The position numbers and the translations under genes were made by a program. The notes beneath the pieces were generated by a model that saw only the letters and a list, made by a program, of their open reading frames with translations, was not told the DNA's origin and did not search any database. A stretch of DNA of 64,000 nt from assembly GCA_947179485.1 (NCBI GenBank), contig OX359246.1, forward strand, positions 43,007,632-43,071,631, in the 5' to 3' direction. Below are positions 37,587-50,692 of this stretch, piece after piece. Positions within the stretch are counted from its first letter, which is position 1, and every line of letters begins with the position of its first letter. The DNA is from Allacma fusca (taxonomy: Eukaryota; Arthropoda; Collembola; Symphypleona; Sminthuridae).

Positions 37587-40386
37587 CTGTAACAAAAAAA
37601 ACATGATTTCTCAAATTTTGCATCTTCCGGACTTCCAGCCCAGGTCAGAACACTCCAACAAACACCCTTTTCCCTCAAATCCCCAACACAAAATCAAAAT
37701 CACACCTTTTAAAACCTCACTACGAGTCCCAATCTAGCAGAAGCAGCCTCACCTCACAGATAAGATTACACAGCAACTGCATAATTATTATTACTTCATC
37801 GTACAATCAACTTAAACTGGAATGTCGTAGAATCCTATAAAATAATTCTACATATATTTATCTCCACACCAAATTGATAAGATTAAAAACTTTATTGTTT
37901 ATGAATCCACTAACTGATAGGACTGAGGGCACTGAACAGCTACAACTCAAAATAAATACATTCAAAATCTAAAGATTTTTCTTACAATCAGGGCTCGCAC
38001 AGATTTTAAAGAGGTCAGATTCAACAAGATCCTCTGGGATTTCGAAGCAGCAACAACGTTTGACCAAACAGGCCATCGAGCCCTGCATCTAGTCAATCCG
38101 CGTCAACAGAATTAACATATCACGTCTCATATAATAATTATTCACACGTTCTCATAACCTTCAACCTTGCTTCTACAACTTATAAACACATACATTTTTT
38201 TCAAATTAATCTCTACTAAAACTTGAATCGACATAACACTGAACAACGATTTTTTGAACCACACCCGACCAGAGTCTGTGTATAGTGTGGGGGAATCACA
38301 AAAAGCCTGGAAACCCGCAAAAAAAAACAAACTAGAACTCCGGGGTCAAACCAATCTTTACTTTCCCATAGTTCCTCGCCCCTGGAGCCTCCAGGCACTA
38401 TAAAGAAGTAGAACGATGATCACTTCTATACAAGAACTCTTCTAGAACAAGTATTCCTACTCTATGATATGAAGATACAGCGTGAGTCCTACTATTTGCC
38501 CCTCCAGTCCACCGAATCGATTCCACTCCAGCGAACTAGTCAAATATTAATTCCAATTTTTTTTAGAAAATTATCCTCAACTAATTTTTGAAACAAATTA
38601 TCTTCAAAATTTTTCCCCATAAGACAAATATGGCTTTTCTTCCAATTACTAAAATGTGTCCCATTGACCTACATCCGAGTTTGGGGATACTGCTGGGTCA
38701 CAAGTCACAACCTAAATGTATAAGAATTTCAAACCAATTTTGTTTTTGTATCTCCAAAATAATTATTTGATTTCAAAAATTTATTTTATGCCGTAACAAT
38801 TTTTATACACGCTCCCCAAAACTACCTCCATCCGATAGATCATCGAGAGATATACAAACTCTCACAAAAATTTATCGATCGATCCTCATCAATAGTCTGT
38901 TGTACAGCTCTGGCCGGAGTATCCCTTTTTGAGTATCTACACCAAAATATATTCAAAACTGCCCTCACTTACATATTCGGAGAAACCTTCAATACTCTAC
39001 TGTTTTTTCAAAATAATTTTATTTATCTGAAATCTTTTTCGAGATATTTTAATCCTTGGTCAAAAACCTCAGGCACTCAATGAGTCATACACTAATATGA
39101 GGTCAGGAACCATCCCTGAAGAAATTCCTGTCCACAGATGACACATGACTTTTCTTGAAAACAATAATAATTAAAAATATTAGTCATTTACCCATTTCTA
39201 CCATTCGATTATGTAAATTCTGGAGCACAATTTAATCCCAATATATGGATGAGCAAAAAAGGGAACTTTTTCGGACACTTGTTCCTTTTTTGAACACAAT
39301 TCACAATTGTAAAGATACACTTTCAAGCCAGTCTCGTTTAATCGATTTATAATTAATTATAGAGTATAAAATCTGTAATTTATATAATATACCGATTTAT
39401 TTTTATCTTGAGCAAAAATTGAAAGATAATACTGGAATAAGAAGAAGAATTTTCACAGACACAATAAGGTATGAAGGTTCACTGAAAAAATAACTTAGGA
39501 ACTTTATTCGTGGTCGTGGAAAAACATGAATATTTTTTTGATGGATTTAAAATGTACTGAGGATATATTTTTAGTTTTATTTAAGTTATGTTATTCCTTA
39601 TTTTGAAATTAGCCTAATACTATTTGAAAGTTTTAAAAGTTACACCAGATCAAAAATATATCAGACTTCCCTCTGCATTACAGAGCAGAGGTTCAAATAG
39701 CCCGCTCGGATTTTAAAAGAAATTCCTTTAAAAATTTATGGGACACCGGCACTGACTCACGTAACAAGTAGTTTTGCTTTAGTAGAAATTCCAATATGAG
39801 GAAAAAATAAAAATATTAAGGATTAATAATTATTTTCCTTAGGAGAGTATGTATTAGTAGTAGCGTGCTGATGTGATGCGGCTCACACACTGGGTCAGTT
39901 TGAGCCTTCACTTGCGGTCAGTGATCAACTTTAAAATTAATTCTGACTGTATAAGTACGTCCAATGTGGAGGTTCAGTTATGAAGGATTATTGAAAGGCT
40001 AGTTTTTTTACCCTTTATTTTCTGAGGGTTTTAAAAATTCTCAACTAAATTTGATTAGTGTTATGTGTGAAGGTTGTTTAGTTTTTCTCGATATGTTTCC
40101 CAATACAGGATTCACACACACGCTCGGGTCCTGTACATATGTTACAGGAGAGCCATGGATAGGGCTTTGGCAATGAAGCAGTTTATTGCATATAGCCTCC
40201 AAAAAGAGAAATTCCCATAGTTTGTGAAATTAAGAGTGCGATGACGCAAACATAAGTCACTTACGATCCCAAACGAGTTATATTTTTCCATATGTGCAGG
40301 AAGCTCTGGTTATAAAGGCTCGTTGATGAGAGGATTTTTACAGCTATGTTAATTATTGTGCTTATTAAACGCAGGGTTTGCTGTAA
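37587..40386. other. intergenic, probably EFR3 promoter side
   Basis: Should contain the EFR3 start exon and promoter, but no ATG with a phase-1 donor is convincing. A 97-bp hairpin-like unit with CAGGGCTCG...CGAGCCCTG ends lies at 37989-38085 without a target duplication. The rest is AT-rich with no recognised family. Confidence 0.45.
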
Positions 40387-40620
40387 GAGTCAAATTTTGT
40401 TCCTTATAGGGTGGTTTTGTAAAGGGGGATGACTTTGTAGGAGTAAAATTTTGATGCGCTTAGGGTCGATTTTGTAAAAAAGGGGTGCCTGTGCAGGAGT
40501 AAAATTTTGCTGCATTTAGGGGCGATTTTGTAAAAAGGGGTGACTGTGCAGGAGTAAAATTTTGCTCCTTTTAAGGGTGATCTTGTAAAGAGGGTTGATT
40601 GTATAAGATTCAAATTTTTG
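40387..40620. repeat. tandem repeat, about 55-bp unit, four copies
   Basis: GAGTAAAATTTTG-type starts recur at 40387, 40441, 40497, 40552 and about 40606 (spacing 54-56). Each is followed by a TTAGGG(T/G)(C/G)GATTTTGTAAA block. A minus-strand open frame across it (40613-40404) is a by-product, because the unit length is not a multiple of three. Confidence 0.8.
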
Positions 40621-42020
40621 GATTTTATATAGAGATACTCCTATAGGGAGAATATACTGTACTATGAGTGATTCAGTTCAATGTTCAATTATCCTACTCA
40701 GTTGCATTTGTCACTTATATGTGCTGCAATATCTCACTTTCCGTGCTCGTTCAGGCATAGTTCACAAAATAAAATGAGGAAGCCAAGTTGGAATAATTAA
40801 AGTTTGATATGCACACGCAACCTTTAAAGGGTACATTGAAATGATCGCATGTGTAATATTTGCATATAGAATCTAATACTTATAGTTTCTTAATCGTATT
40901 ATGTAAGACACTCATTATTGTCACTTGGTTTCATCACTAGGCAGCTGTAAAATTTTAGAGTTGAATGTATGTGTATGGATTTGAGTACAGACAAAACGTG
41001 ATGGGAGCCTTTCAACTTACATATACTGAATAACAAAATATATCAATCAATAATGTAGGACTATAATCGAATAAAATAAATAAAGGGACGTGCAATTGTA
41101 GGGGTGTGTAATTCTCCCTAAATATTCTAACGGAACTCTAACCGTACATGTGGTGCTATACTTGTCTTTTATTCTCTGTACAATAATTTCTTTCTTTTGT
41201 ACAGAAGGAATGCTTCACCTTGAACGCAGTAGAAGGATATTCCGGAATGAAATATGTTCATTTTTGAAGGAATAATTATTACAACGTGGGAAATCATACG
41301 GTGTAATCTAGGAAGGAAATGGAACTTGTGGATTATGTATAAAATGTGAACCATATATGGTGACCTACTGAAAATCATATGTACGTACATATAATTTTAT
41401 TGATGCATTTACATGTGATGTTTAATTTCTATATATTATATGTCAAGTCATGTTAGTTATAGTGTGACTTATTGTAATAACGTCTGAATGATTTATGTCT
41501 ATTATGAGGGCTATTATGTCAGGCGGGATTATATCTTGAAAATATTTGAGTGGGGATCAGAGAGCAGAATTATTTACAAATCTTCAGTCCTGTTGCCCAG
41601 GGTTTGTAATGCGACATTATCGTAATTATGTAACGTCAATGTTTCTACTTACCTACATACATACGGCCCATATCTGGTTTTACAAGTGAGTAACATTAGA
41701 CGTACTGTGGAAATGTGTCGTATCAGGAATGTTTAATGAACCCTTTATTTGATCTGGCGCTCAAAATATTTCACACATTCAGAAGCTATAATTTTATTAT
41801 TATTTGTAGCGAATTGTATGGGAAATCCTTTAAATTTAATAATATCTGTTCACAACAAACATTCCGGTCTCAGAACCACTATCTAAATGTCATGAATGAT
41901 TTATATGAAGCATCTTACATCAAAAATTGTTCTTACAGCAATATTTGAAAACACTTCAAAATCTTATATTGCCTCACAGTATTGGTTTCAATTAAAAAAT
42001 GAAGGGCTTAGAATACACTC
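40621..42020. other. intergenic AT-rich DNA
   Basis: Nothing recognised; 3' side of the first receptor gene. Confidence 0.45.
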
Positions 42021-44083
42021 CTATGTGTCATCATCCATTGAATTCAAACCAATTTCCGAAATTTGTAGCTGCAGCATAAATATGAAGTAAGTTAGGATGG
42101 TTCCCATCGTCTTGAATAAAATTTGAAAATTAATTATAATTACTAATCATTACACTGCAAGGTATAATAATTATTGTAAAATATATCTTAATACTATTAC
42201 AAGCATCTAATTATTTTCTCCTTACAGACAGAATCGTAGAATGATTAACACTGAAATAATTTCTAGCCGTGAATCTCCACTTCCATCGCAAGAACCACTC
42301 ACCCCATAGACGAAGTTGCCTAGATCTTGCCTAAATATATAATTATAACATTGAGAAACAATCAGGGTTGGAAAAAAACCGGATTTTATCAATAAAGGCC
42401 AAGCCAGTGGTAAGAAATGGTAACAACCGGTTTTTATTGGACAGTCGATTTATTTGGATAGTATTAATTATGGCCATTTTATACCAACCTATACAAAAGC
42501 TCCAGGCCGGTTAGAACCGGATTTTAACCAATAATGACCACGCCATTTCTTGCCACTTGGCAACCCTTTGTTAATGCATGCATAATATTAGCCAAGCCAG
42601 TGGCAAGAAATGGTAGAAACCGGTTTTTATTGGACAGTGGATTTATTTGGATAGTATTAATTATGACCATTTTATACCAGCCTATAAAACAGGTCCAAGC
42701 CGGTTAGAACCGGATTTTAACCAATAATGACCAGGCCATTTCTTGCCACTTGCCAACCCTGGAAACAATGCAATGAAATTGGATATTTTGCAGGACATGA
42801 AATTTTTTAAAGTACATGCCTCCCTCTCAAGGTTTAACATTCCAAGCGCATCCGAAACTCGTTCCTTACATTTCTCAACCTGGAAGAGGGAAAAGTCATA
42901 AAATATCAATCCCAGTGAAATTCTCAGATTCATAGCCAAAACTTTATTCACATGTGCTTTCAATCCCCATCATAAAAGGAACAGTAGGTATAAATAACAG
43001 TAATTATGTACCTACATTTAAAATATTTGCATGTCTATGTAATAGAATCCTGATTGAACTCACCTTTGAAGCCATGAATTCACCAAACATGGCCAGCACG
43101 AGAATCTGATAGACTCCAAATGCCAGCCAACCGACATCTTCAAAAGTTCCAAAATTGGTGAAAACAAGCAGGCACAAAAAACAAATGATATCTACGACAT
43201 TACCAAATAACGCAATTAAAATGTTCCAGCCGGCCAGAACAGAATAAATATTGAATGCCCTCTGTAGTTGCTCAAAGATCTCAGGGAACTCCGACAGATT
43301 CGTTGAGATTTCCAAGTCGTCCTTAACCACTGTTTGTACCAGGATTTGTCGTTGTAAGGAATTCTTCTGCTGTTGTGGCACCCGCCCGAATTGTAATTTC
43401 TCCAGTGATGACACGATGATGCTAGAAAGGTCATCCTGAATACGGGTTAATACACATCCAGCTAATAAAACCAAAGTGAATGCAGAGAACACTGGTAGGA
43501 TAACCAGTTGGTCAACTAGAATGAATAAAGCTCTCGAGAGTACATAATTTTCGGAAATTGATCTCATACTATCAAGTGCCTTGCGCCGAGGGATTAATAT
43601 TTTAAATAATTCCAAGCAACCTGATATTATGAAAATGGAAACGCCCATCAAATAGACAAAAATAATCCATCGGAACTGTATTTTGCTTTTGTATACAACC
43701 CCTTCGGATCTTTTGATCCCATTAATTTTCCGACTGAGCGAGTCCAATATCTGAATCAATTCCAGTGTGGACTGGCAGTAAACAACAGCGATGATTCGAT
43801 GAAATAAAGAGTTCCAGAATGCGAGTGTGCCACAATAATGGGTCAATTTCTCGGCCAATGTTGCTCCACTCGTGACTAGAGTCAAATTTTTGAGGCAGTA
43901 GTCCGCAAGTACTATAGCCGGGTAGACGAAAAATATAACGCTTAGTAATGTCCAAGTGTTAAACCGTGAGTATTTTATTTTGTGAATTTTACTGAATGGA
44001 TTTTTTACAGGAAATAAGCCTATGATTGCAGATCCTGCTATAAAACTGCGAGTGAATATTTCAATTTTGCTAGTTTTGTTCAT
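42021..44083 (-). CDS. gustatory receptor (7tm_7), Gr-a
   Basis: Ligand-gated cation channel-type chemoreceptor of the arthropod gustatory family, plasma membrane. Exons 44083-43064, 42879-42820, 42330-42226, 42110-42021; 424 residues. Several hydrophobic segments are visible, for example TWTLLSVIFFVYPAIVLADY and FSAFTLVLLAGCVL. It has the cluster's N-terminal IGLFPVKNPF and a last-exon LTYFIFMLQL that fits the family TYhhhhhQF signature. Exon 3 reads RLWGEWFLRWKWRFTARNYF. This is the most divergent of the four paralogs (AAG|GTGAGT first donor). Its second intron uses a GC donor (GAG then GCATGT) and houses the hAT MITE at 42363-42761; its third intron is GT-AG. Ligand unknown. Confidence 0.88.
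42363..42761. mobile_element. hAT-type MITE, CCGG-word element, in an intron of Gr-a
   Basis: Ends CAGGGTTGG...CCAACCCTG inside a perfect 8-bp duplication GAAACAAT (42355-42362, 42762-42769). Internally it is two tandem halves of about 190 bp, each running from GCCAGTGG(T/C)AAGAAATGG to its inverse CCATTTCTTGCCACTTG. AACCGG/CCGGTT is repeated through both. No coding. Confidence 0.9.
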
Positions 44084-45418
44084 ATTGTATCGGGCTGGAT
44101 TAGTTACCAGATGTCACCAGGAGAAGAGTAATGCCAATGAGAAGGAAGTACTTTATAAAATTATATTTCGTGTGTAAGATTGAGTATAAAGAATTTGCCC
44201 ACTTGTTAGGAATCAGATCAACGGGAAGTAGAGTAGTCCATGTTGAAAACTTATTATAAACTACAAGCAAGAAAAATTTCCAATAGAAATAAGATTTTAT
44301 CGAGACTCTGCAATACGAATGGTAATTTTTGTCTGTGTAGTATTGAAATGTAAACAATAATTATAAAATTTGACTCCCAGCTGTCCTCACAACATCACAT
44401 GTATGTCGGTGTTTGCAGGAAATTGTATTTTAAGTATCTACAGAATAAATACTGGCCCAGTTAAAATTTGTTTTGTCAATAAGAATCATTCACTGGTTTG
44501 GTGTCAATTGTATGCAATATTTATTATTTACTACTGATTTATAAGCACATGTAATCCTACAATTTAAGCACGTGGTTTATTAAAACCTGAGTTAGCCCAT
44601 TTATGGTCCGATGATAAATCAATACGTCTGTACGTGTGAACGCAGTGAGTGTACTTGCATAAATTTACCTGTAGATACTTCTGTAAAAATTACTTACATC
44701 CAACATGCATTAAAATTATAAAGCGTACACCTTGGTTTTGTTTATCAAGCATATATTTACTTTGGAGTATCTACAGGTATTATGTACACATATTTACAGG
44801 ACCCACCTAAACCATCCGGACATTACAAATTCACGGGCTGAAAAACTAGTCAAAATATGTACTTCCATTTCCAGGATATGTTTCGTTCAAGGGTCAAAAA
44901 TTCCGATGGTATTTCCAGTAACCTCAAGAAATTATTCCTTGAAATTTGTAGACAATTTATTACTAATTCTGTGGGACTCAAATGTGTGAGATTTCTGATT
45001 GATTTATTTTAGTTCCAGCTTAGGAGTTATTCATAGAATTGTATTCATAGTTTTCAATGAAAAACGTATTAAAATTAACCAACCGCAGTCATAACCCCTG
45101 TTTCTGGCTGTCTGCTAACTTTCTCCTACTTGATGGATCCAAATAAAATCAGTTTCAAATTACAGGACTTTTTCGAAAAAGAATTAGTAACACATACCTA
45201 GTTTCTCTTTTAATAGTATCCGTAGAATAATCTACTTAGTCTGCTACAATTATTTAACATGAATGTAATTATTATTTATTTACATACACACGTATCAATA
45301 TTTTCCCACTGGAATATTAATTAAAGTACAATACACAAAGTACAGATAACAGGAGACCGGGACGGAAGATAAATACAATATTCCTACTCTGCAGTTTTGT
45401 CAAGATCCTGTTCAATAT
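44084..45418. other. intergenic between Gr-a and Gr-b
   Basis: The part from about 44930 to 45170 is homologous to 53950-54180, the 3' flank of Gr-c, so the Gr-b/Gr-c duplication carried 3' flank with it. Nothing else recognised. Confidence 0.55.
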
Positions 45419-46983
45419 TCATTTTCTAGATTTCGCAGTAATTTCGGACATTCCGAGTTGAAGCATGAAGATGAAATACGTCAGTATAGTTCCAATTACC
45501 TAAAGATGACACGAATTTCTAAAACGTTAGATATTAATTTTGTTTAGTCTAATACGTAATTATCTCAATGTAAGTAGTTTCTACTTGCCGCTGGAACAGT
45601 CGAATTATTAACATTAAAAAAATGATTAGCTGTAAACTTCCAATTCCATTGCAAGTACCACTCGCCCCAAATACGCAATTGCACCCAGCTTCCCTGCGTT
45701 CATATTTCCAGGCAATGTCAATGTGTATAAGTATACTGGGTGATGAATGAGAATTATTATTGTTGTCAATCATATTTTCGAGAGTAAATATAGATACAGG
45801 CAAAATGTATGTGACAGATGTACTATTACTAACCTCGTTTATAATGCTCAGCTTTCCAAGGGCATTAGAGATTGCCTCCTTGTGTTCCTCAAACTGGTGA
45901 AGCCATAAAAAATATACTCAGAAAATTTAGAAATGCAGGTGTACATAAAAAATATAATTATAGCACCTGTGTCTCCATGAATTGTCCAAATGTTGCCAGC
46001 ATAAAAACTTGGTAGATTCCAAATGCAAACCAGAGCACATACACAAAGGATTTCAAGTCCTTGATTATGAAATTACTGATGAATGAGACGACATCGATTA
46101 TGGCGCCCACCAAAACTACAAACACATACCACCCACCCACATTTGAATAAATAGCAAAAGCCCGTTTAATTTGCTCCAAAAGCTCGGGAAACTCCAGTAT
46201 CTTATTCCTGCTCAAATAATCCTGAATCGGTTTTTCTTGTCTAGGTGTTGATTTCCCCCTTTCTACCAATGTTATATTCTGGTTGGAGCGACCAATATAA
46301 GCTTTCTCTATTGACAAGACAAGGATCCTTGTAATTTTACTTTGAATTCGAATCAAAGCACATCCCGAGAGTAAGACAAAAGTCAGGGCGAAGAGTCCTG
46401 GTGTAATTACAAGATGATTAACAACCACGAATATAATATGAGCAATAATATTAATTCCCGTTAAAGATTTGAATCTGCCTATTGCTTCAGGTGGAAGATA
46501 AGCAATGTTCAAAACATCCGCTCCGTTAACAATAATCATAAACACAAATCCAATTATGTAGTTTACAATAACCCAGCGAAACTTGTGCTTTCTATCAATT
46601 ATGCCTGTCATTTTGAAAGTCTCAAGTCTCTGACTGATGGAATTCAATATCTGGATCATATGAAGTGTCTGCTGACAATACACTAATGCTATTACTCGAT
46701 GTAGTAATGTGCTACAGTAGGAGGACATGAAGCAGAATCGGGATATTTTCGTCGATAGTGTGGTTTGATTGTCAAAAACAATTTCTTGTATATGATAGTC
46801 CGTTAGGACAGTGACTGAGTAGATGAATATTATCACACTTGTGAGGACGTAGAGGCTGAAATGTGAATATTTAATGTCGTTCAAATTTTTGAAGGGATTT
46901 TTCACAGGAAATAGACCCCATATTGCAGACACTGAGATCAGAATACGAATTGAATTAATCTCACTGCCAATTTGCCTTCTCAT
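45419..46983 (-). CDS. gustatory receptor (7tm_7), Gr-b
   Basis: Exons 46983-45967, 45893-45834, 45693-45589, 45499-45419; 420 residues, same plan and exon sizes as its neighbours. Seen: SISxSAIWGLFPVKNPF-type N-terminus, membrane segments such as LVITPGLFALTFVLLSGCAL, a short second exon FEEHKEAISNALGKLSIINE, and a third exon with QLRIWGEWYLQWNWKF. The last exon is VIGTILTYFIFMLQL, fitting the TYhhhhhQF signature. The exon 3 donor is GC (GCG then GCAAGT). Closest to Gr-c, with which it shares flank sequence. Confidence 0.92.
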
Positions 46984-48195
46984 AATGAACGATTATTTAA
47001 ATTTTCTTGTACCGCTTAAGTTTTGTTTTTAGGTCTTCTTGCTTAAAATTATTTTTTAAGAACAGATTTTAAAAAATCGGCGATTTTGTTTTTATACTGA
47101 AAATTTCAACGCAGGCAAATGTTTTTATTCGATAATACGGAAAATACTTCCATACACGTAGTTAGACGCGATGGATTATGTACCAGAGTTTTTTCGAGTT
47201 TTAACTTTCGGGCCCGGACAGAATTATTTTCTAGACGGATTTATTATGATACATTTATTTATTCAGAATTTTAGGATATTTTATTACAGACTTTATTGGC
47301 GTAATGCAGCAGAACAAGGAAGTATTGTATGGACAGTTGGTGGCTGGGTAAATTAGGACAGCGACAGAACCCATTTGACTATACATATGTACATACATCC
47401 GTGTTTGTTTTGTCTACTTTGTGAAGAGCTTGTTAAAACTGCATAATATTTTGCTAGCAGTGACACGTGTTCTGTGTAAACAAATAAAATAAACAATAAA
47501 ATAAAATAATAGATAAATGCTTCAACCCTCCGTCGAAGGATTTTCGATTTTTGAGTACAACAGAGATTTTGCGTTTACTACATTTCCAAAGATAAATACA
47601 AACATAGATTATATTATAAATTGTATGTTGATGTATTTTGATTGCTACGAAAGACTAATGTTCTAGTTTAATTATTGTTTTCCGACTATTAGTCGGAAAT
47701 TGTAGAAGGGATGAGTACGTAATTGTTTGAGGACTTGTAAATATGTTTACTGGACAATAACCAGGCTGTAATTGAATTAAAACTCTGAATTCATTGGCCA
47801 GAATATCATGCACTATATGGTGCATCCGTAGGAGAAAATTATTTATTGCAGCTTAGTGTACGAGCGTACGGGTTGTGGTACTAGCAGTCTACGTGAATGT
47901 GTGATTTTTGGTATGCTTGTGGGCAGATGGTTACAATAACAATACATAATAGCAATGGCTGGTAAGTCGGGTTTTCTCACTGCGAAGGCTAAGCGAATTA
48001 GTATTTAAGTATGTCAAAAAATAATTAAAGAATTACAACGTCAGATCGATTTATATCATGGATAAAAGAGTAAAAAATATCAAAAGCAGAGGCGCTCAGG
48101 TATTGACAATAGCAACATCAAGCACAGTAACAACGTGCTAAAAACTGTTAAGATATAATTGGACTTATACCTTAAAGGAGTGTAGCTCTAATAGT
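46984..48195. other. upstream of Gr-b, nothing recognised
   Basis: AT-rich. A short perfect palindrome (TTCCGACTATTAGTCGGAA) lies near 47680. No open frame with a family. Confidence 0.45.
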
Positions 48196-48659
48196 TAAAT
48201 AATAAAGTGGGAGAATATTAAGAGAGTATTGCCAATTATAGAGATATTTATTCAGTGTACAAAAAGAATGAGAGGAAGAGTGAGAGCTAGAGAAGGAGAG
48301 TGGAGTGGAGTGGAGTCCAGCAGAGTAACAGTAAAGTTACCAAGGGTTAGACCCGAGCCAGACTCTACGATTGTGGGAAGGAGCAGGGTTTATATACTGT
48401 AGGGTTGGCTGTAAAACAGGAATTATCCAGTTCAAACTGGTTTTGTTTCCGTTACATTTACATTGTTACTTTTGTTCAGAGTTAATACCAATCAGACTAC
48501 AGAGTCCAAGCTTCTTAGATGAAGCATCCTTTTTTAACCAATAGTTGAGCATGATACAATAGACAATAAGATTCTCTTTTCTTTTACATTTGTAAGTAAT
48601 ATTGCTACTCTTTACATACAATGTAATATATTTTCTTAAAGTACAAGTATGGCTTAACA
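48196..48659. mobile_element. 5'-truncated LTR of the TGTTAAG family
   Basis: From 48226 to the terminal CTTAACA at 48659 it is 434 bp and reads identical to 50259-50692. The first ~130-190 bp present in the other copies are missing. No target duplication can be checked on the left. Confidence 0.8.
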
Positions 48660-50068
48660 TTCATTGGATTATAGGAAACGATGACCTCATCGTTGGAAAA
48701 ATATAAAATGTGGAATTAAGTACACTGTAAAAATTTTGAGTCCGAATTAAAATTTCAATAACACAATAAAATTCTTTAGAATGATGAATAAAATATTTGA
48801 ACACAGAATACATGACTTTTCTCATAAAAATGACACTTTTTACGTATATTTCACCTTACATAAAGATTTTTCGTCCTCGAAAAAGTAAACAATTTCGGAA
48901 GTTCAAGGCACACTGGAAATGTTAACATTGTCGTGGAAATGTTTGTCGCAAAAATTGTTGGAAAATGGAGACACTGCATTTCGTAGAGTAGACTTCAAAA
49001 TAAAATGTAGATTAACCGTGACATTCAAAAATAATAATAAGGCAAACCGGTTGAAGCGAAGAATTCATTGGGTGGTTTCTCTGTACTGGAAACTTTTCTG
49101 TAGTAACGTCTTAAATGGAAGAGGCATGAGGCGTGTCTTGTCGCTATTTTGAAAACCAGGGCGTGCATGGGGCGCGTTGAGTGAAGTCCGTAAATTGTCG
49201 TTGAGCAGGTCAATATTGGGCTGGTGACTTGGCTAGGGTCATCATTGGAGTTTCGTCTGCAATGGGCAGAAGCTTTGCGATGGGAAATCACGGGTAGAGT
49301 GATCAATTCTCTCAGTAATTTCAAACGGTAATCCGGGTGTCGGCAAAATTGTTGGTTGACTGGTCTGGGCATTTTGAGAATGTCTTGAAAATTTTGAGCA
49401 GGGCCTCCGGCAGAGGCTGACGCCACAAAAATATTTTGTATAAGTAGTTTGGATAGTAGGAAATAAGGAAGAAAGATAGGAACAAATTGTCGGTCGAAAT
49501 AAAGATTTAATTAAATGAAAAACTGTGTGACCAAAAAATTTTAGATTTTGTAGGAGCCTATTTCAGAATATGATTCCTAGTAAATTTTTACATATACTGT
49601 AAATTTTTTATCGATCTAGCTCTACTCCTTGGGGTAAAATGAAATTTTTTAGGGAAATTTTTGACAGGGCCTCCGGCAGAGGCTGACGCCACGAAAAATT
49701 ATTATAGTAGAAGATCGTATAGTGGAATAACAAAGGAAAAGTGTAGGTACATAACAATTTATTCGTTCGTTAAAAGTACGGGGGAAAAAATTTTTTGGAA
49801 AACATTTACCAAAAAATTTTCGAATTTTCAGGAGCTGATTTTAAAATTAAATTACCCGTAAATTTTTATCTAATCTATGAAATTTTCAGAGATCTAGCTT
49901 TATTTGGGTAAAATGAGAATTGTGTAAAAAATTTGGGCAGAGCCTCCGGCAGAGGCTTACGCCACGAAGATATTTGTGACTGAATTTTGTTTTAAAAATA
50001 GGGAAAAAAAGGAAGATTTTTGATACGAACCTGGTGTGAGACTTTGTCGTCCCCGCACCGTGCACCAT
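48660..50068. other. sequence between two LTR copies, with a 3-copy tandem repeat
   Basis: About 1.4 kb with no recognisable gag or pol, so if this is the body of an LTR element it is a non-autonomous one. From 49397 it contains three diverged units of 266-273 bp, each opening with a CCTCCGGCAGAGGCTxACGCCAC block (49401, 49667, 49940). The third is cut by the LTR. The long minus-strand frame at 49426-49025 has no known family. Confidence 0.55.
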
Positions 50069-50692
50069 ATTAAGTTATAATTGTAATTGGGATTACTTAA
50101 CTTGTAAAAATGAGCAGGTTCGTGTATGTAACGAAAAGAGTAAAATAAAGTATAATAAATAGGGGGAAATGTAGCAGGTAGAGAATACACTCCCTTGCTG
50201 TGAGGGATTTCGGGAGTTTAGTCTCTTGTAATATAATGTAAAGTAAAATATTAACTGCGTATTGCCAATTATAGAGATATTTATTCAGTGTACAAAAAGA
50301 ATGAGAGGAAGAGTGAGAGCTAGAGAAGGAGAGTGGAGTGGAGTGGAGTCCAGCAGAGTAACAGTAAAGTTACCAAGGGTTAGACCCGAGCCAGACTCTA
50401 CGATTGTGGGAAGGAGCAGGGTTTATATACTGTAGGGTTGGCTGTAAAACAGGAATTATCCAGTTCAAACTGGTTTTGTTTCCGTTACATTTACATTGTT
50501 ACTTTTGTTCAGAGTTAATACCAATCAGACTACAGAGTCCAAGCTTCTTAGATGAAGCATCCTTTTTTAACCAATAGTTGAGCATGATACAATAGACAAT
50601 AAGATTCTCTTTTCTTTTACATTTGTAAGTAATATTGCTACTCTTTACATACAATGTAATATATTTTCTTAAAGTACAAGTATGGCTTAACA
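50069..50692. mobile_element. LTR of the TGTTAAG family, near full length
   Basis: Homologous to the solo LTR at 23361-24019 over its length and identical to 48226-48659 over the 3' 434 bp. Ends CTTAACA. The first bases read TATTAAG instead of TGTTAAG, so the 5' terminus is altered. Confidence 0.8.

Noticed and set aside
37989-38085. 97-bp unit with CAGGGCTCG...CGAGCCCTG ends, hAT-like
   Set aside because: No target duplication (flanks CTTACAAT and CATCTAGT differ) and no second copy in the window, so not called an element.
40404-40613. Minus-strand frame with repeated KFYS..T-PFYK pattern
   Set aside because: Created by the 55-bp tandem repeat, whose unit is not a multiple of three; no family resemblance.
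47676-47698. Short perfect palindrome upstream of Gr-b
   Set aside because: Under 20 bp in AT-rich DNA; could be chance and has no second copy seen.
49025-49426. 133-codon minus-strand frame between LTR copies
   Set aside because: No recognisable domain, and part of it lies over the conserved repeat block; likely chance.
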